Positions 16,675-24,553 of a stretch of DNA of 64,000 nucleotides are shown piece after piece; the first letter of the stretch is position 1; each line of letters begins with the position of its first letter. Under the pieces are notes generated by a model. The model saw only the letters and a program-made list of their open reading frames with translations, was not told where the DNA came from and made no database searches. The stretch is from JAVVHH01 sp050954595. Its GTDB lineage: Bacteria; Pseudomonadota; Alphaproteobacteria; Acetobacterales; Acetobacteraceae. Both the position numbers and the translations under genes were made by a program. The DNA is taken from contig JBPBQE010000214.1 in NCBI GenBank assembly GCA_050954595.1, positions 1 to 64,000 of the forward strand. Direction: 5' to 3'.

Positions 16675-18294
16675 TCAGCCGGCGGCTGCGACCGCCTTGC
16701 CGCCGCTCAACCGCCAGATCCGGTCGAGCCGCTCCACCCCGGTCAGTCGGTGCACGATCAGTATCACCGTCCGCCCCTCGGCCACCTCGTTCAGCGTCGC
16801 GAAGAAGGCCCGCTCCGCGGCCGGGTCGAGCCCGGTGGCGGGCTCGTCGAGCAGGAGGATCGGCGCATCTGACAGCAGCGTCCGCGCCAGTGCCAGCCGC
16901 CGCGCCTGTCCGCCCGACAACCCGGCGCCACCGGCGCCCAACCACGTGTCGAGCCCGTCCGGCAACGCATGCACGACGTCGGCAATCACGGCGGCCTCGA
17001 GCGCCCGCCACAGCGCGGGATCATCGGCATTCGGGCGGGCGAGCAACAGGTTGGCCCGGATCGTGTCCTCGAACAGGGTCGTGGCCTGCGAGAGCCAGGC
17101 GATCGACGCGTGCACATCGGTCGAGACGAGCTGTGTCATGTCGGCCCCGCCGAGCAGCACCCGCCCGCTCTCGGGCGTCACGACCCGCAACGCCAGGGCG
17201 GCCAGCGTCGACTTGCCGGCGCCCGATGGCCCCAGGATCGCCACCCGCGACCCGGCCGCCACGTCCAGCGACAATCCCTGCAGAACAGGCGCACGCCCCG
17301 GATAACCGAACACCACGTTGTCGAAGCGCAGGCTGTGCCGGGTCGGTGTCGGTAGCGGCGTCGCAGGTTCCGGCACCGCCGGTGCAGCGGTCGCGGCGCC
17401 GACGATCCGACGAGCCGCCGCATTGGCGAGCCCGAGCAGGACGCCGGCACGCGGCATGATGGCGACGGCCTCGAATGCCGCCAGCGTCAGCATAATGGCT
17501 GGCAGCAGACGCTGCGGCGGCAGCCCGGCGACCAGCACCAGCAACAAGGCAAGCTGGCCGCACAGCACGGCACCGGCCTGGGCCGCCGCCCCACGCCGCG
17601 CCAACTGCCGCTGCGCTCGCAGCAACGCCGCCTCACGCGCCTGCACCGACGCCAGCATTCGTCCCTCGGCACCAAAGGCACGCACTTCCCGTAAGCCGGT
17701 CACGGCATCCAGGGCCGCCACCCGCAACCCAGCACCCGCATCGGTCAGCCGCATCCCGAGCCCGAGCGCACCGCGCGCCGCCAGCAGCGGCAGCACGACC
17801 GACACCGTCAGCAGCAGCGTCGCCAGCAGCAACATCGGGAACGGCCCGGCCGGAGCCATCGACCACATCAGCATCGGCAGCAGCACGATGACCGCGATGG
17901 CCGGAATAGCAATACGGATATAAAGCCCGTCGAGCGCCTGCACGTCGTCGACCAGCCGCGCCAGCGCGTCACCGGAGCGAAGGGCGCCCAGACCGCCCAA
18001 CGACGACCGCGCCACCTCGCGGAAAAACCAGACGCGCAGCCGCGACAGCGACCGGAACGTCGCTTTGTGCGTCAGCATGCGTTCAGCATAGCGCAGCAAG
18101 ACCCGGCCCGCACCCGACAGCCGCAGCGACCAGAACAACACCAATCCGCCCAACGCTGCCGGGACCACCGCACGCCCCGCCGTCATCGCCAGCGCGGCTC
18201 CCGCGCCGACGCAGAGCAACGACACCGCAGCGCCCGACGCCAACAGCACCGCCTCGGGCCGCCATAGCCCGATTACCCGCCGCAGCGGCGTCAT
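16675..18294 (-). CDS. cydC: Heterodimeric thiol exporter ATP-binding/permease CydC
   Basis: CydC (539 aa) pairs with CydD to export glutathione and cysteine to the periplasm, which is needed for cytochrome bd assembly. It has six hydrophobic segments in the first ~300 residues. The conserved RYAERMLTHKATFRSLSRLRVWFF stretch near residues 68-91 is typical of CydC. An ATPase domain follows with Walker A GPSGAGKST, signature LSGGQARRLALAR and Walker B PILLLDEPATGLDP. The start overlaps the cydD stop (ATGA). No cydAB oxidase genes are in the window. Confidence 0.9.
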   Translation of the reverse strand: MTPLRRVIGLWRPEAVLLASGAAVSLLCVGAGAALAMTAGRAVVPAALGGLVLFWSLRLSGAGRVLLRYAERMLTHKATFRSLSRLRVWFFREVARSSLGGLGALRSGDALARLVDDVQALDGLYIRIAIPAIAVIVLLPMLMWSMAPAGPFPMLLLATLLLTVSVVLPLLAARGALGLGMRLTDAGAGLRVAALDAVTGLREVRAFGAEGRMLASVQAREAALLRAQRQLARRGAAAQAGAVLCGQLALLLVLVAGLPPQRLLPAIMLTLAAFEAVAIMPRAGVLLGLANAAARRIVGAATAAPAVPEPATPLPTPTRHSLRFDNVVFGYPGRAPVLQGLSLDVAAGSRVAILGPSGAGKSTLAALALRVVTPESGRVLLGGADMTQLVSTDVHASIAWLSQATTLFEDTIRANLLLARPNADDPALWRALEAAVIADVVHALPDGLDTWLGAGGAGLSGGQARRLALARTLLSDAPILLLDEPATGLDPAAERAFFATLNEVAEGRTVILIVHRLTGVERLDRIWRLSGGKAVAAAG

Positions 18295-19973
18295 GCCGCG
18301 CCGACCTGCTGGACCTGCGCGTCCGCCAGAACGATGCGCCGGCCGCCGAAGCTCTGTGCCGCACTGGCATGGCTCGCCATCAGCACCGTGCGCCCGATAG
18401 TCAGTCGTCGTAGGCTCTCCAGCACATCGGCCTCGGTCGCCGGATCCAGATGCGCAGTGGGCTCGTCGAGCAGCAGCAAGGGCGCATCACGAATAAAGGC
18501 GCGCGCGATGGCAACGCGCTGCGCCTGCCCGCCCGATAGGCCGTAGCCGTCCTCGCCGATGATGGTGTCGAGCCCGTGCGGCAGCGACTGCAGCATCGGC
18601 CCCAGCCCGGCAGCCCGCGCCGCCTCGAGGATTTCTTCCTCGCTTGAATCATCCCGGCCGAAACGGATGTTGTCGCGCACGCTTGCCGCGAACAGCACCG
18701 GGCGCTGGCCGATCCAGGCCGTCATGCGCGCCAGTGCGGGCACCGTGATGGTGGACAGGTCGGCGCCGTTCAGTGTGATGCGGCCCTGATCCGGCCGCAG
18801 AAAGCCGAGCAGCAACTCGATGACGGTCGTCTTGCCGGAACCGGATGGCCCGACCAGGATCGCGGTCTCGCCCTGCGGCACGCGGAACGTCAGTTCGTTC
18901 AGAACCGCGCCCCGCGCCGGGTCACGCGTGACGCTGACGCGATCAAACGCAACGGTGACGCCGTTGGCCTCGACCGTGCGGACGGCTGGCGGCAGCGTGG
19001 GCAGCGTATGCGCCACCGACGTGGCGGCAAGCTGGGATGCGGCCTCACCCGCATGCATCCGGTCCTGATAGGCGGCAGCAAAGGCCCGCAACGGCGAGAA
19101 GAACTCGGCAACCAGAAGCAGCGGGAAGATCGCCGCCGACGGGTTCGGCAAGATACCGGCCCGCTCCGCCCCGGCGAACCGCACGGCGAGCAGAATGAGT
19201 GCCGACACCGCTGCTACATCCAGCGCCGCGGAGGAGAGAAAGGCCACGCGCAGGACCCGCATCGTCCGTCCCGACAACTCGGTCGCCGCCTGATCCAAGC
19301 GGCGCGCCTCCGCGTCGGCCTGCCCGGCAAGCACGATGGTGGCGATGCCGCGAACACGATCCAGGAAGCGGGCTTGTAGCCGGGACATAGCGACGAATTG
19401 GCCGCGCGACGCCTTCGCAGCGCCGATCCCTGCAACCGCCATGCCCACCGGCACCAGCAATCCGGCGAGTGCAAGGATGCCCGCCGCAATCGGGTCGACC
19501 GTCAGGACGGCGAGTGCGACCAAGGCCGGCCCGCCGATCGCCAGCGCCGCAGCCGGGAGCCAGCGGCCGAAATAGCCGTCCAGGGCCTCGATGTGGTCGA
19601 TCGCCAACGCGCTGAGCACGCCTGGCGAAAGCCGCCCGGACTCGATGGGTCCGCCCGAGAACAAGCCGACGAACAACGCGGTGCGCAGGCGCCGCCGGGC
19701 TGCGGCACCGGTCTCGAACCCGAGCCGCTCCATGACGTAGGCAATTGCGCCGCGCCCGAGCGCGAACAGGCCGAAGGTCAGCGCCCAGAGCTGCCATCGG
19801 TCGTCGGAGCCGCCCAGCGCCGGCGCGATCAGCCGGGCGATGCACCAGGCCTGGCCGATCGCCGCCGCCGTGCCGAGCAGGCCGAGTCCGACCATGCGCG
19901 TATGGCTGCGCCGTGCCGGGCGAGCCTGCGCGGCAAGCCAGATCTGACCGGCGGACTTTACCCGGCGAGCCAT
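18291..19973 (-). CDS. cydD: Heterodimeric thiol exporter ATP-binding/permease CydD
   Basis: The frame is open upstream into the amidohydrolase gene, but the likely start is ATG 19973 (MARRVKSAGQIWLAAQA). A GGAG lies ten bases upstream, inside the end of the preceding gene, giving 560 aa. The N-terminal half is membrane-spanning, with the CydD-type SPGVLSALAIDHIEALDGYFGRWLP segment. The ATPase half has Walker A GPSGSGKTT, signature LSGGQAQRVAIAR and Walker B PLLLLDEPTAHLDP. It forms the CydDC exporter with the next gene. It follows the M20 hydrolase by seven bases, so it is in the same transcript. Confidence 0.9.
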   Translation of the reverse strand: MARRVKSAGQIWLAAQARPARRSHTRMVGLGLLGTAAAIGQAWCIARLIAPALGGSDDRWQLWALTFGLFALGRGAIAYVMERLGFETGAAARRRLRTALFVGLFSGGPIESGRLSPGVLSALAIDHIEALDGYFGRWLPAAALAIGGPALVALAVLTVDPIAAGILALAGLLVPVGMAVAGIGAAKASRGQFVAMSRLQARFLDRVRGIATIVLAGQADAEARRLDQAATELSGRTMRVLRVAFLSSAALDVAAVSALILLAVRFAGAERAGILPNPSAAIFPLLLVAEFFSPLRAFAAAYQDRMHAGEAASQLAATSVAHTLPTLPPAVRTVEANGVTVAFDRVSVTRDPARGAVLNELTFRVPQGETAILVGPSGSGKTTVIELLLGFLRPDQGRITLNGADLSTITVPALARMTAWIGQRPVLFAASVRDNIRFGRDDSSEEEILEAARAAGLGPMLQSLPHGLDTIIGEDGYGLSGGQAQRVAIARAFIRDAPLLLLDEPTAHLDPATEADVLESLRRLTIGRTVLMASHASAAQSFGGRRIVLADAQVQQVGAA

Positions 19974-19980
19974 GCTGCCG

Positions 19981-21126
19981 CTACTCCGCCAGAGCCCGGC
20001 GTGCCGTCGCAGCCAGCCAGCCGGACGCGACGGGAAGGATGTCGTCGTTGTAGTTATAGCCGGGCGTGTGCAACTCGGCCCCTGTCGTGCGTAAACCGTT
20101 GCCGATCCAGGCAAAGGCGCCAGGCCGCTCGCGCAGGAACCAACCGAAATCCTCGCTCGCCATAGTCGGCGCGAGGTCCCGCCGGATGATCGCGCCGGAG
20201 GCCTGTGCCGCGCTGGCCGCTAGATCGGCCTCCGCCGCATGGTTGATGGTCGCCGAGACACCGCGCTTGATCTGGACCGTGGCTGTGACATCCAGCATGC
20301 GCCCGACCCCGTCGGCCACGCGCCTGATGCCCTCCTCGAGCAGGTTGCCGGTCGCGTCGCTGAAGTAGCGCAGCGTGCCGGCGAGTTGCACGCGGCCGGG
20401 AATCTGGTTGGAGGCGATGCCGCCATGCACGGTGCAGATCGACACCACGCCGCTGTCGACCGGGTCTAGATTGCGGGCCACGAGCGATTGCAGGCCGACG
20501 ACGATATGCGACGCCGCCAGCACCGGGTCGCGGGTCTGATGCGGGATGGCCGCATGCCCTGGCTGACCATCGACGTCGATGTAGATGCGCCCGCCGGCAG
20601 CCATAACGGAGCCACCATGGACCATGACGGTGCCGGCCTCGAGACCGGGCCAGTTGTGATAGCCGAAGATGCGATCTATCGGAAAACGTTGGAATAAGCC
20701 GTCGTTTATCATCGACAGCGCGCCGCCGTAGCCTTCCTCGGCCGGCTGAAAGACGAAGCGCACGGTGCCGGACCAGTCATCCGACCGCCGCAACAGCGCC
20801 GCCGCGCCGAGTAGGCTCGCCGTGTGGCCGTCATGCCCGCACGCATGCATCACTCCGTCGGTGGCCGAGGCATAATCCAGCCCGGTGGCTTCTACGATCG
20901 GCAGCGCGTCCATGTCGGCGCGCAGGCCGACGCTGCGATCGGAGGTGCCGCGGGAAAGCGTCGCAACGACGCCGTTGCCGCCGACACCGGCCTCAAACGG
21001 AATATCCAACTCCCGCAACCGGTCGCACACGAATGCCGCTGTTTGCTGCTCGTGAAGCGACAACTCCGGATGCTGGTGGAGATGCCGCCGCCATGCCGTC
21101 ACCCGGCTCAGCAACTCGCTATCCAT
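19981..21126 (-). CDS. M20D-family amidohydrolase (hippurate hydrolase-like)
   Basis: This 381-residue zinc peptidase-like hydrolase belongs to the M20D/HipO/IAA-amino-acid hydrolase family. It has RRHLHQHPELSLHE near the N-terminus, GLRADMDALPI around 70, HACGHDGHTASLLGAA near 97 and FQPAEEGYGGA near 127. A dimerisation insert lies between about 180 and 290. Metal ligands conserved in the family (Cys/His of ACGHDGH, Glu-Glu of PAEE, and a late His in AELHTPGYN) are present. Substrates of such enzymes are N-acyl amino acids, so exact specificity cannot be stated. It lies 58 bp downstream of the histidine kinase and seven bases before cydD. The link to stress signalling or thiol export is unclear. 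Confidence 0.88.
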   Translation of the reverse strand: MDSELLSRVTAWRRHLHQHPELSLHEQQTAAFVCDRLRELDIPFEAGVGGNGVVATLSRGTSDRSVGLRADMDALPIVEATGLDYASATDGVMHACGHDGHTASLLGAAALLRRSDDWSGTVRFVFQPAEEGYGGALSMINDGLFQRFPIDRIFGYHNWPGLEAGTVMVHGGSVMAAGGRIYIDVDGQPGHAAIPHQTRDPVLAASHIVVGLQSLVARNLDPVDSGVVSICTVHGGIASNQIPGRVQLAGTLRYFSDATGNLLEEGIRRVADGVGRMLDVTATVQIKRGVSATINHAAEADLAASAAQASGAIIRRDLAPTMASEDFGWFLRERPGAFAWIGNGLRTTGAELHTPGYNYNDDILPVASGWLAATARRALAE

Positions 21127-21184
21127 ATCAATGTCCTCCAGCCCTCGATTTGCAGCCGGACGCCGTTTTCCGCAAGGCCGGGCG

Positions 21185-22219
21185 CTACAGTGCGGGAGAG
21201 TCAGTCCGTTCGCGGCGCAGCTTCATGCCGATCAGGTAGCGGGTTCCATCCGTGTCGTCCGTGTCCAGCGTGGCACCGAGTTGACGGGCGAAGCCGCGGA
21301 TCAACTGGATACCGATGCCATCCCGTGTGCCCGACTCCGTCTCGACCCGGCCGGCGGGGATGCCGATGCCGTTGTCCCGGATATCCAGCACGACGTCTTC
21401 ATCCATGCAGGTCAGCTTGATGGAAATCGTGCCGCGGCGTTCGTTGGGAAAGCCATATTTGACGGCATTGGTCACCGCTTCGGTGACGATGAGGCTGAGT
21501 GGCACCGCCTGATCGCTCGTCATCTGCAGTTCGGGCGCCTCGATGTCGAGGGTGATACGTTCATCGATCGATTGGCCCATGGCCTGCAACAACGGGCCGC
21601 AGAGATCAGTCAGAAAGACCCGCATGTTGATGGTGTTGATCTCGCCATGGGCATAAAGATGGCGATGCACGGTTGCCAATGCCCTCACGCGGTCCCGTGC
21701 CGACTGGAACTCTGCCTTAGCCTCCGGCAGCCGGATCCGGCTGACCTGCAAATTTAGCAGACTGGCGACGACCTGCAGGTTGTTCTTCACCCGATGGTGA
21801 ATTTCCTGCATCGCCAGCGCTTGTCGCTCGACCGCGCGTTGCCGCTCCGCTTCGCGTCGGTTGAGCGCGATCGTCGATTTCTTGAACGACAGCGCAACGG
21901 AACGGAACTCGTTCGGCAATGCGCCGATCGCCAGCATGTCGAAGCCATTGCCCGAACGCCAGCTATCGATGCCGGAGCCCAATCGTCGTAACGGCGAGGC
22001 CACTAATTTATCCAAGCCGGCGACTGCAATGAATATGCCGAGCATCGTGGCGAAAGCGATGATCGTGTAGCTCCGTTCAACCGGAGCCCAAAAGCCAAGC
22101 AGCACGATCAAGGGCATCGAAGCGACGATAAATACGCCGCCAATCCGGAAGCCTAGAACATCGGTGATCTGTGGTCGTTTGAAGACCAACGGTCCGGCCC
22201 GGACGGACCGGTGACGCAT
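21185..22219 (-). CDS. HisKA_2-type sensor histidine kinase of the general stress response
   Basis: This 344-residue membrane kinase has two hydrophobic segments (about residues 22-44 and 52-72) with a very short loop between them, then a HAMP-like linker. The HisKA_2 dimerisation box EIHHRVKNNLQVVASLLNLQ (phospho-acceptor His141 or His142) follows, then a HATPase_c domain with EAVTNAVKYGF, DNGIGIP and DGIGIQLIRGFARQLG. Kinases of this class (PhyK, PhyT, PakF types) phosphorylate PhyR. The position directly after nepR supports that role, and the tiny periplasmic region suggests sensing inside or near the membrane. The start is taken as the ATG overlapping the nepR stop (TGATG); a GTG one codon upstream is also possible. 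Confidence 0.88.
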   Translation of the reverse strand: MRHRSVRAGPLVFKRPQITDVLGFRIGGVFIVASMPLIVLLGFWAPVERSYTIIAFATMLGIFIAVAGLDKLVASPLRRLGSGIDSWRSGNGFDMLAIGALPNEFRSVALSFKKSTIALNRREAERQRAVERQALAMQEIHHRVKNNLQVVASLLNLQVSRIRLPEAKAEFQSARDRVRALATVHRHLYAHGEINTINMRVFLTDLCGPLLQAMGQSIDERITLDIEAPELQMTSDQAVPLSLIVTEAVTNAVKYGFPNERRGTISIKLTCMDEDVVLDIRDNGIGIPAGRVETESGTRDGIGIQLIRGFARQLGATLDTDDTDGTRYLIGMKLRRERTDSPAL

Positions 22220-22356
22220 CACTTCTTCTGGTCGGTTTGCAGTATCTTCAGCAACTCGGCTGGAATGGGCTCATTCATCACGTCGTCGAAGATCTGATGA
22301 AGTCCGCGGTTCAACCAATTGTCGAACGCGGTATCGGTAGCGCGGGATTGATCCAT
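22219..22356 (-). CDS. nepR: Anti-sigma factor NepR
   Basis: This very small protein has the NepR core FDNWLNRGLHQIFDDVMNEP followed by IPAELLKILQ, the two helices known to bind EcfG-type sigma factors or the PhyR sigma-like domain. The ATG at 22356 is preceded by GGAGAG six bases upstream, giving 45 residues. A frame-extending ATG at 22407 would add 17 residues but lacks a good ribosome site. It is flanked by an EcfG-type sigma gene upstream (beyond a terminator-like hairpin) and the histidine kinase downstream, overlapping its start. In the known partner-switch, NepR holds the sigma factor inactive until phosphorylated PhyR titrates it. Confidence 0.9.
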   Translation of the reverse strand: MDQSRATDTAFDNWLNRGLHQIFDDVMNEPIPAELLKILQTDQKK

Positions 22357-22422
22357 AGGTTTCTCTCCTGCTGATCCTTTCGAATTGGTCATTCTGAAAT
22401 TCTTCATGGAGAGACGTCCATC

Positions 22423-22454
22423 AAAAGGCCGGGAGCCTGAGCCCCCGACCTTTT
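22423..22454 (-). terminator. Rho-independent terminator between the sigma gene and nepR
   Basis: On the minus strand AAAAGGTCGGGGGC-TCAG-GCTCCCGGCCTTTT folds into a 14-bp stem in which every position pairs (two G-U wobbles). The T-run is the 3' arm end. It starts about 10 bp after the stop of the sigma gene and 67 bp before the nepR start. Read from the plus strand, the arms also end in TTTT. Confidence 0.85.
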
Positions 22455-22464
22455 CTAGCGAGGC

Positions 22465-23022
22465 TTAGATCGGCCGAGTGGCCTGTACGGTTCCCTGGTG
22501 GGCTAGAAGCGCAGTGCGCGGCCCTTTGCCACGCTCCTTTTCTTCACCCATCAGCCAAGACTCGAGCTGACGACGGGCGCGGAACACGCGGCTCTTGGCA
22601 GTGCCGACCGCACAACCCGTGGCTTCGGCCAGATCTTCGTAGCTCATGCCATGAATGACGACCATGACCAGCGCCTCGCGCTGATCGGCCGGCAGGCGAT
22701 CCATGGCCACACCGAGTTCTTTGAGGGCCAAGCGATCCTCGTGCGGCGCCTCGGTAGCGAACATGCTTGCGGGCACATCGTCGATGTCCGTCGTGTCCCG
22801 GCGCTTGCGCAGGTTGGAGATGAAGCGGTTGCGCAGAATGCGGTGCATCCAAGCGGCGAAATTGGTGCCCGGAATGAAGCTGGTGCTCGCGGAAAGGGCA
22901 TTACAAACCGCGTCTTGAACAAGATCTTCCGCCGATGCCCGGTTCCGTGTCAGCGCAAGCGCCTGAACGCGGAGTTTGGGCAGAATGGCGATGACCTGCT
23001 CGTTAAATGCTTGGGTCGACAT
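22465..23022 (-). CDS. EcfG-type RNA polymerase sigma factor, copy 1 (next to nepR)
   Basis: This 185-residue ECF sigma factor starts at ATG 23022 with AAGGA six bases upstream; the frame is open further upstream but without homology. Region 2 is seen in RASAEDLVQDAVCNALSAS and FAAWMHRILRNRFISNLRKRR. Region 4 is seen in LPADQREALVMVVIHGMSYE and AVGTAKSRVFRARRQLESWL. The neighbourhood (nepR, kinase, phyR) places it in the general stress response family. Compared with copy 2 its region 2 helix is less like canonical EcfG, so it may have a different promoter choice or a different affinity for NepR. It is followed by a strong terminator. Confidence 0.88.
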   Translation of the reverse strand: MSTQAFNEQVIAILPKLRVQALALTRNRASAEDLVQDAVCNALSASTSFIPGTNFAAWMHRILRNRFISNLRKRRDTTDIDDVPASMFATEAPHEDRLALKELGVAMDRLPADQREALVMVVIHGMSYEDLAEATGCAVGTAKSRVFRARRQLESWLMGEEKERGKGPRTALLAHQGTVQATRPI

Positions 23023-23149
23023 CGTGTGTCCTTCTGGCCTTATACCCAACCAATGACTGAGCCCGGCCGAGCGTTGCCTGCCGATTGTCACTAAAGCGTG
23101 AGGACACCTGCACCCCTGAGTTATGCGATTGCTCGCCCGAACTCGACGG

Positions 23150-23716
23150 TTAGGTATCGCCACCAGTATGGATGTTCTCGGTTTCCCCTTCGGCACGGCG
23201 CATCGCAGCGGCCAGCGCGGTTCGTCCGCGCGACACGCGCGCCTTGATCGTGCCGACCGGTACGCCGCAGACCAGCGCGGCCTCGTCGTAGGTCATCTCC
23301 TGCGCCCCGACCAGGATCAGCGCCTCGCGCAGCAACGGCGGCAGCGTCCAGATCAGACTTTGCAACTCGCGCATCGCCGCCCTGCCCTCCACCGCCGGAC
23401 GCTCGGACTCGTCGGCCGGACGCTGCTCCTGCATCACGATCGTCTCGCGTTTGCGGCGCCGGGCTCCCTCGTAGAACGTGTTGCGCACGATGGTGAACAA
23501 CCAGGCCTTCAGGTTGGTTCCGGCCTGGAACTGCTCCAGCGCGCTCAGCGCCCGCACCAGGGCGTCTTGCACCAGATCGTCCGCCATGACCCGGTCTCGC
23601 ACCAGGAATCGGGCGAATCCACGCAGGTCCGGCAGCAATCCGATGATCGCGGCCCGCAGTTTCGCCTGCGGCGCATCGCTCGGCGCATCTTCCTCGATAA
23701 ACAAGCTATCGTTCAT
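23150..23716 (-). CDS. ecfG: EcfG-type RNA polymerase sigma factor, copy 2
   Basis: This 188-residue ECF sigma factor has an acidic N-terminus (NDSLFIEEDAPSDAPQ). Region 2 (MADDLVQDALVRALSALEQF, GTNLKAWLFTIVRNTFYEGA) and region 4 (LPPLLREALILVGAQEMTYD, VPVGTIKARVSRGRTALAAA) closely follow the canonical EcfG pattern (NLKAWLFTI, REA.ILVGA). EcfG factors direct the general stress regulon. The start codon at 23716 lies only 14 bp from the divergent phyR start, so its promoter must lie inside phyR. A 127 bp gap separates it from copy 1 downstream, and both may be on one transcript. Confidence 0.9.
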   Translation of the reverse strand: MNDSLFIEEDAPSDAPQAKLRAAIIGLLPDLRGFARFLVRDRVMADDLVQDALVRALSALEQFQAGTNLKAWLFTIVRNTFYEGARRRKRETIVMQEQRPADESERPAVEGRAAMRELQSLIWTLPPLLREALILVGAQEMTYDEAALVCGVPVGTIKARVSRGRTALAAAMRRAEGETENIHTGGDT

Positions 23717-23730
23717 AAAAGGGACATTCC

Positions 23731-24477
23731 ATGACCAGCTTGCGTCGCGAGGATCTCGTCCGCGCACTTCCGTATGCGCGCCGCTATGCACGGGCCCTGA
23801 CCGGAAGCCAACCCCGGGGGGATAGCCTGGTCGCCGAGAGCCTGCGGGAGATGATGGAGGACGGCGAACAGGACGCAACTGCACAATTCGCGCTCTATCG
23901 TTCCGTCACCAAGCGTTTCGCGCGCTCGGCTGCCGCGACCAGCCCGTTCGCCATCGGCCGTCTCTCGGCGACGCAGCGCCAGCTCCTGCTCCTGACCTCG
24001 CTCGAGGAACTGCCGATCGCCTCGGCCGCCGCCGTGCTGGGCATGGCCGAATCCGAAGCGGAGGCCCAACTTCTCGACGCCCGCGACCATCTGCGGGCGG
24101 GTGCTGCGACCGACGTGCTCATCATCGAGGACGAGCCGATCATCGCGATGGACATCGAGGAGTTGGTGCTGAGCTGCGGTCACAATGTCGTCGGTGTCGC
24201 CGCGACCGAGGCTGAGGCTGTTGAGATCGCCGAGCGCACCCGACCCGGCCTCATCTTAGCCGACATCAATCTTGGCATCGGCGGCGACGGCACCACCGCG
24301 GTCAGCCGGATTATGCGTCACCATTACGCGCCCGTGATCTTCGTGACCGCGTACCCGGAACGTCTGCTGACCGGCGAAGCCCTCGAACCAGCCTTTGTCA
24401 TCACCAAACCGTTTGAGCCTATGACCCTGGCCATCGCCACCTATCAGGCGGTAACCGGAGGCGTGCAGCTCGACTGA
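23731..24477 (+). CDS. phyR: General stress response regulator PhyR
   Basis: PhyR (248 aa) combines an N-terminal sigma-like domain (residues 1-~120, LVRALPYARRYARALTGSQ ... LTSLEELPIASAAAVLGMAE) with a C-terminal receiver domain. The receiver shows the acidic pocket IIEDEP at 131-136, phospho-acceptor Asp178 in ILADINLG, Thr206 in FVTAYPERLL and Lys226 in ITKPFE. In the established mechanism, phosphorylation exposes the sigma-like domain, which binds NepR and frees EcfG. AAAGGGA lies upstream of the ATG. It is divergent from the sigma gene (14 bp) and co-oriented with the trehalose operon that begins 76 bp downstream. Confidence 0.96.
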   Translation: MTSLRREDLVRALPYARRYARALTGSQPRGDSLVAESLREMMEDGEQDATAQFALYRSVTKRFARSAAATSPFAIGRLSATQRQLLLLTSLEELPIASAAAVLGMAESEAEAQLLDARDHLRAGAATDVLIIEDEPIIAMDIEELVLSCGHNVVGVAATEAEAVEIAERTRPGLILADINLGIGGDGTTAVSRIMRHHYAPVIFVTAYPERLLTGEALEPAFVITKPFEPMTLAIATYQAVTGGVQLD

Positions 24478-24489
24478 ACGCATGTGCAG

Positions 24490-24512
24490 CATCGTCGGTA
24501 GCCACCGAGATG
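24490..24512 (+). terminator. Hairpin between phyR and glgE
   Basis: CATC-G-TCGGT-AGCC-ACCGA-GATG forms a 9-bp stem with a single bulged G and a 4-base loop, starting 12 bp after the phyR stop. No T-run follows, so it may be a weak terminator, a processing or stability element, or chance. It is the only structure seen in the 76 bp that separates the regulator from the trehalose operon. Confidence 0.4.
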
Positions 24513-24553
24513 TATCTGCCCCATTCTAGCCATGGACGACCGGGGACCACGTA

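Noticed and set aside
16652..17011. N-terminal extension of the OmpA-like lipoprotein into cydC
   Set aside because: The upstream part is an arginine-rich shadow of cydC. The signal sequence and ribosome site fit the GTG at 16651.
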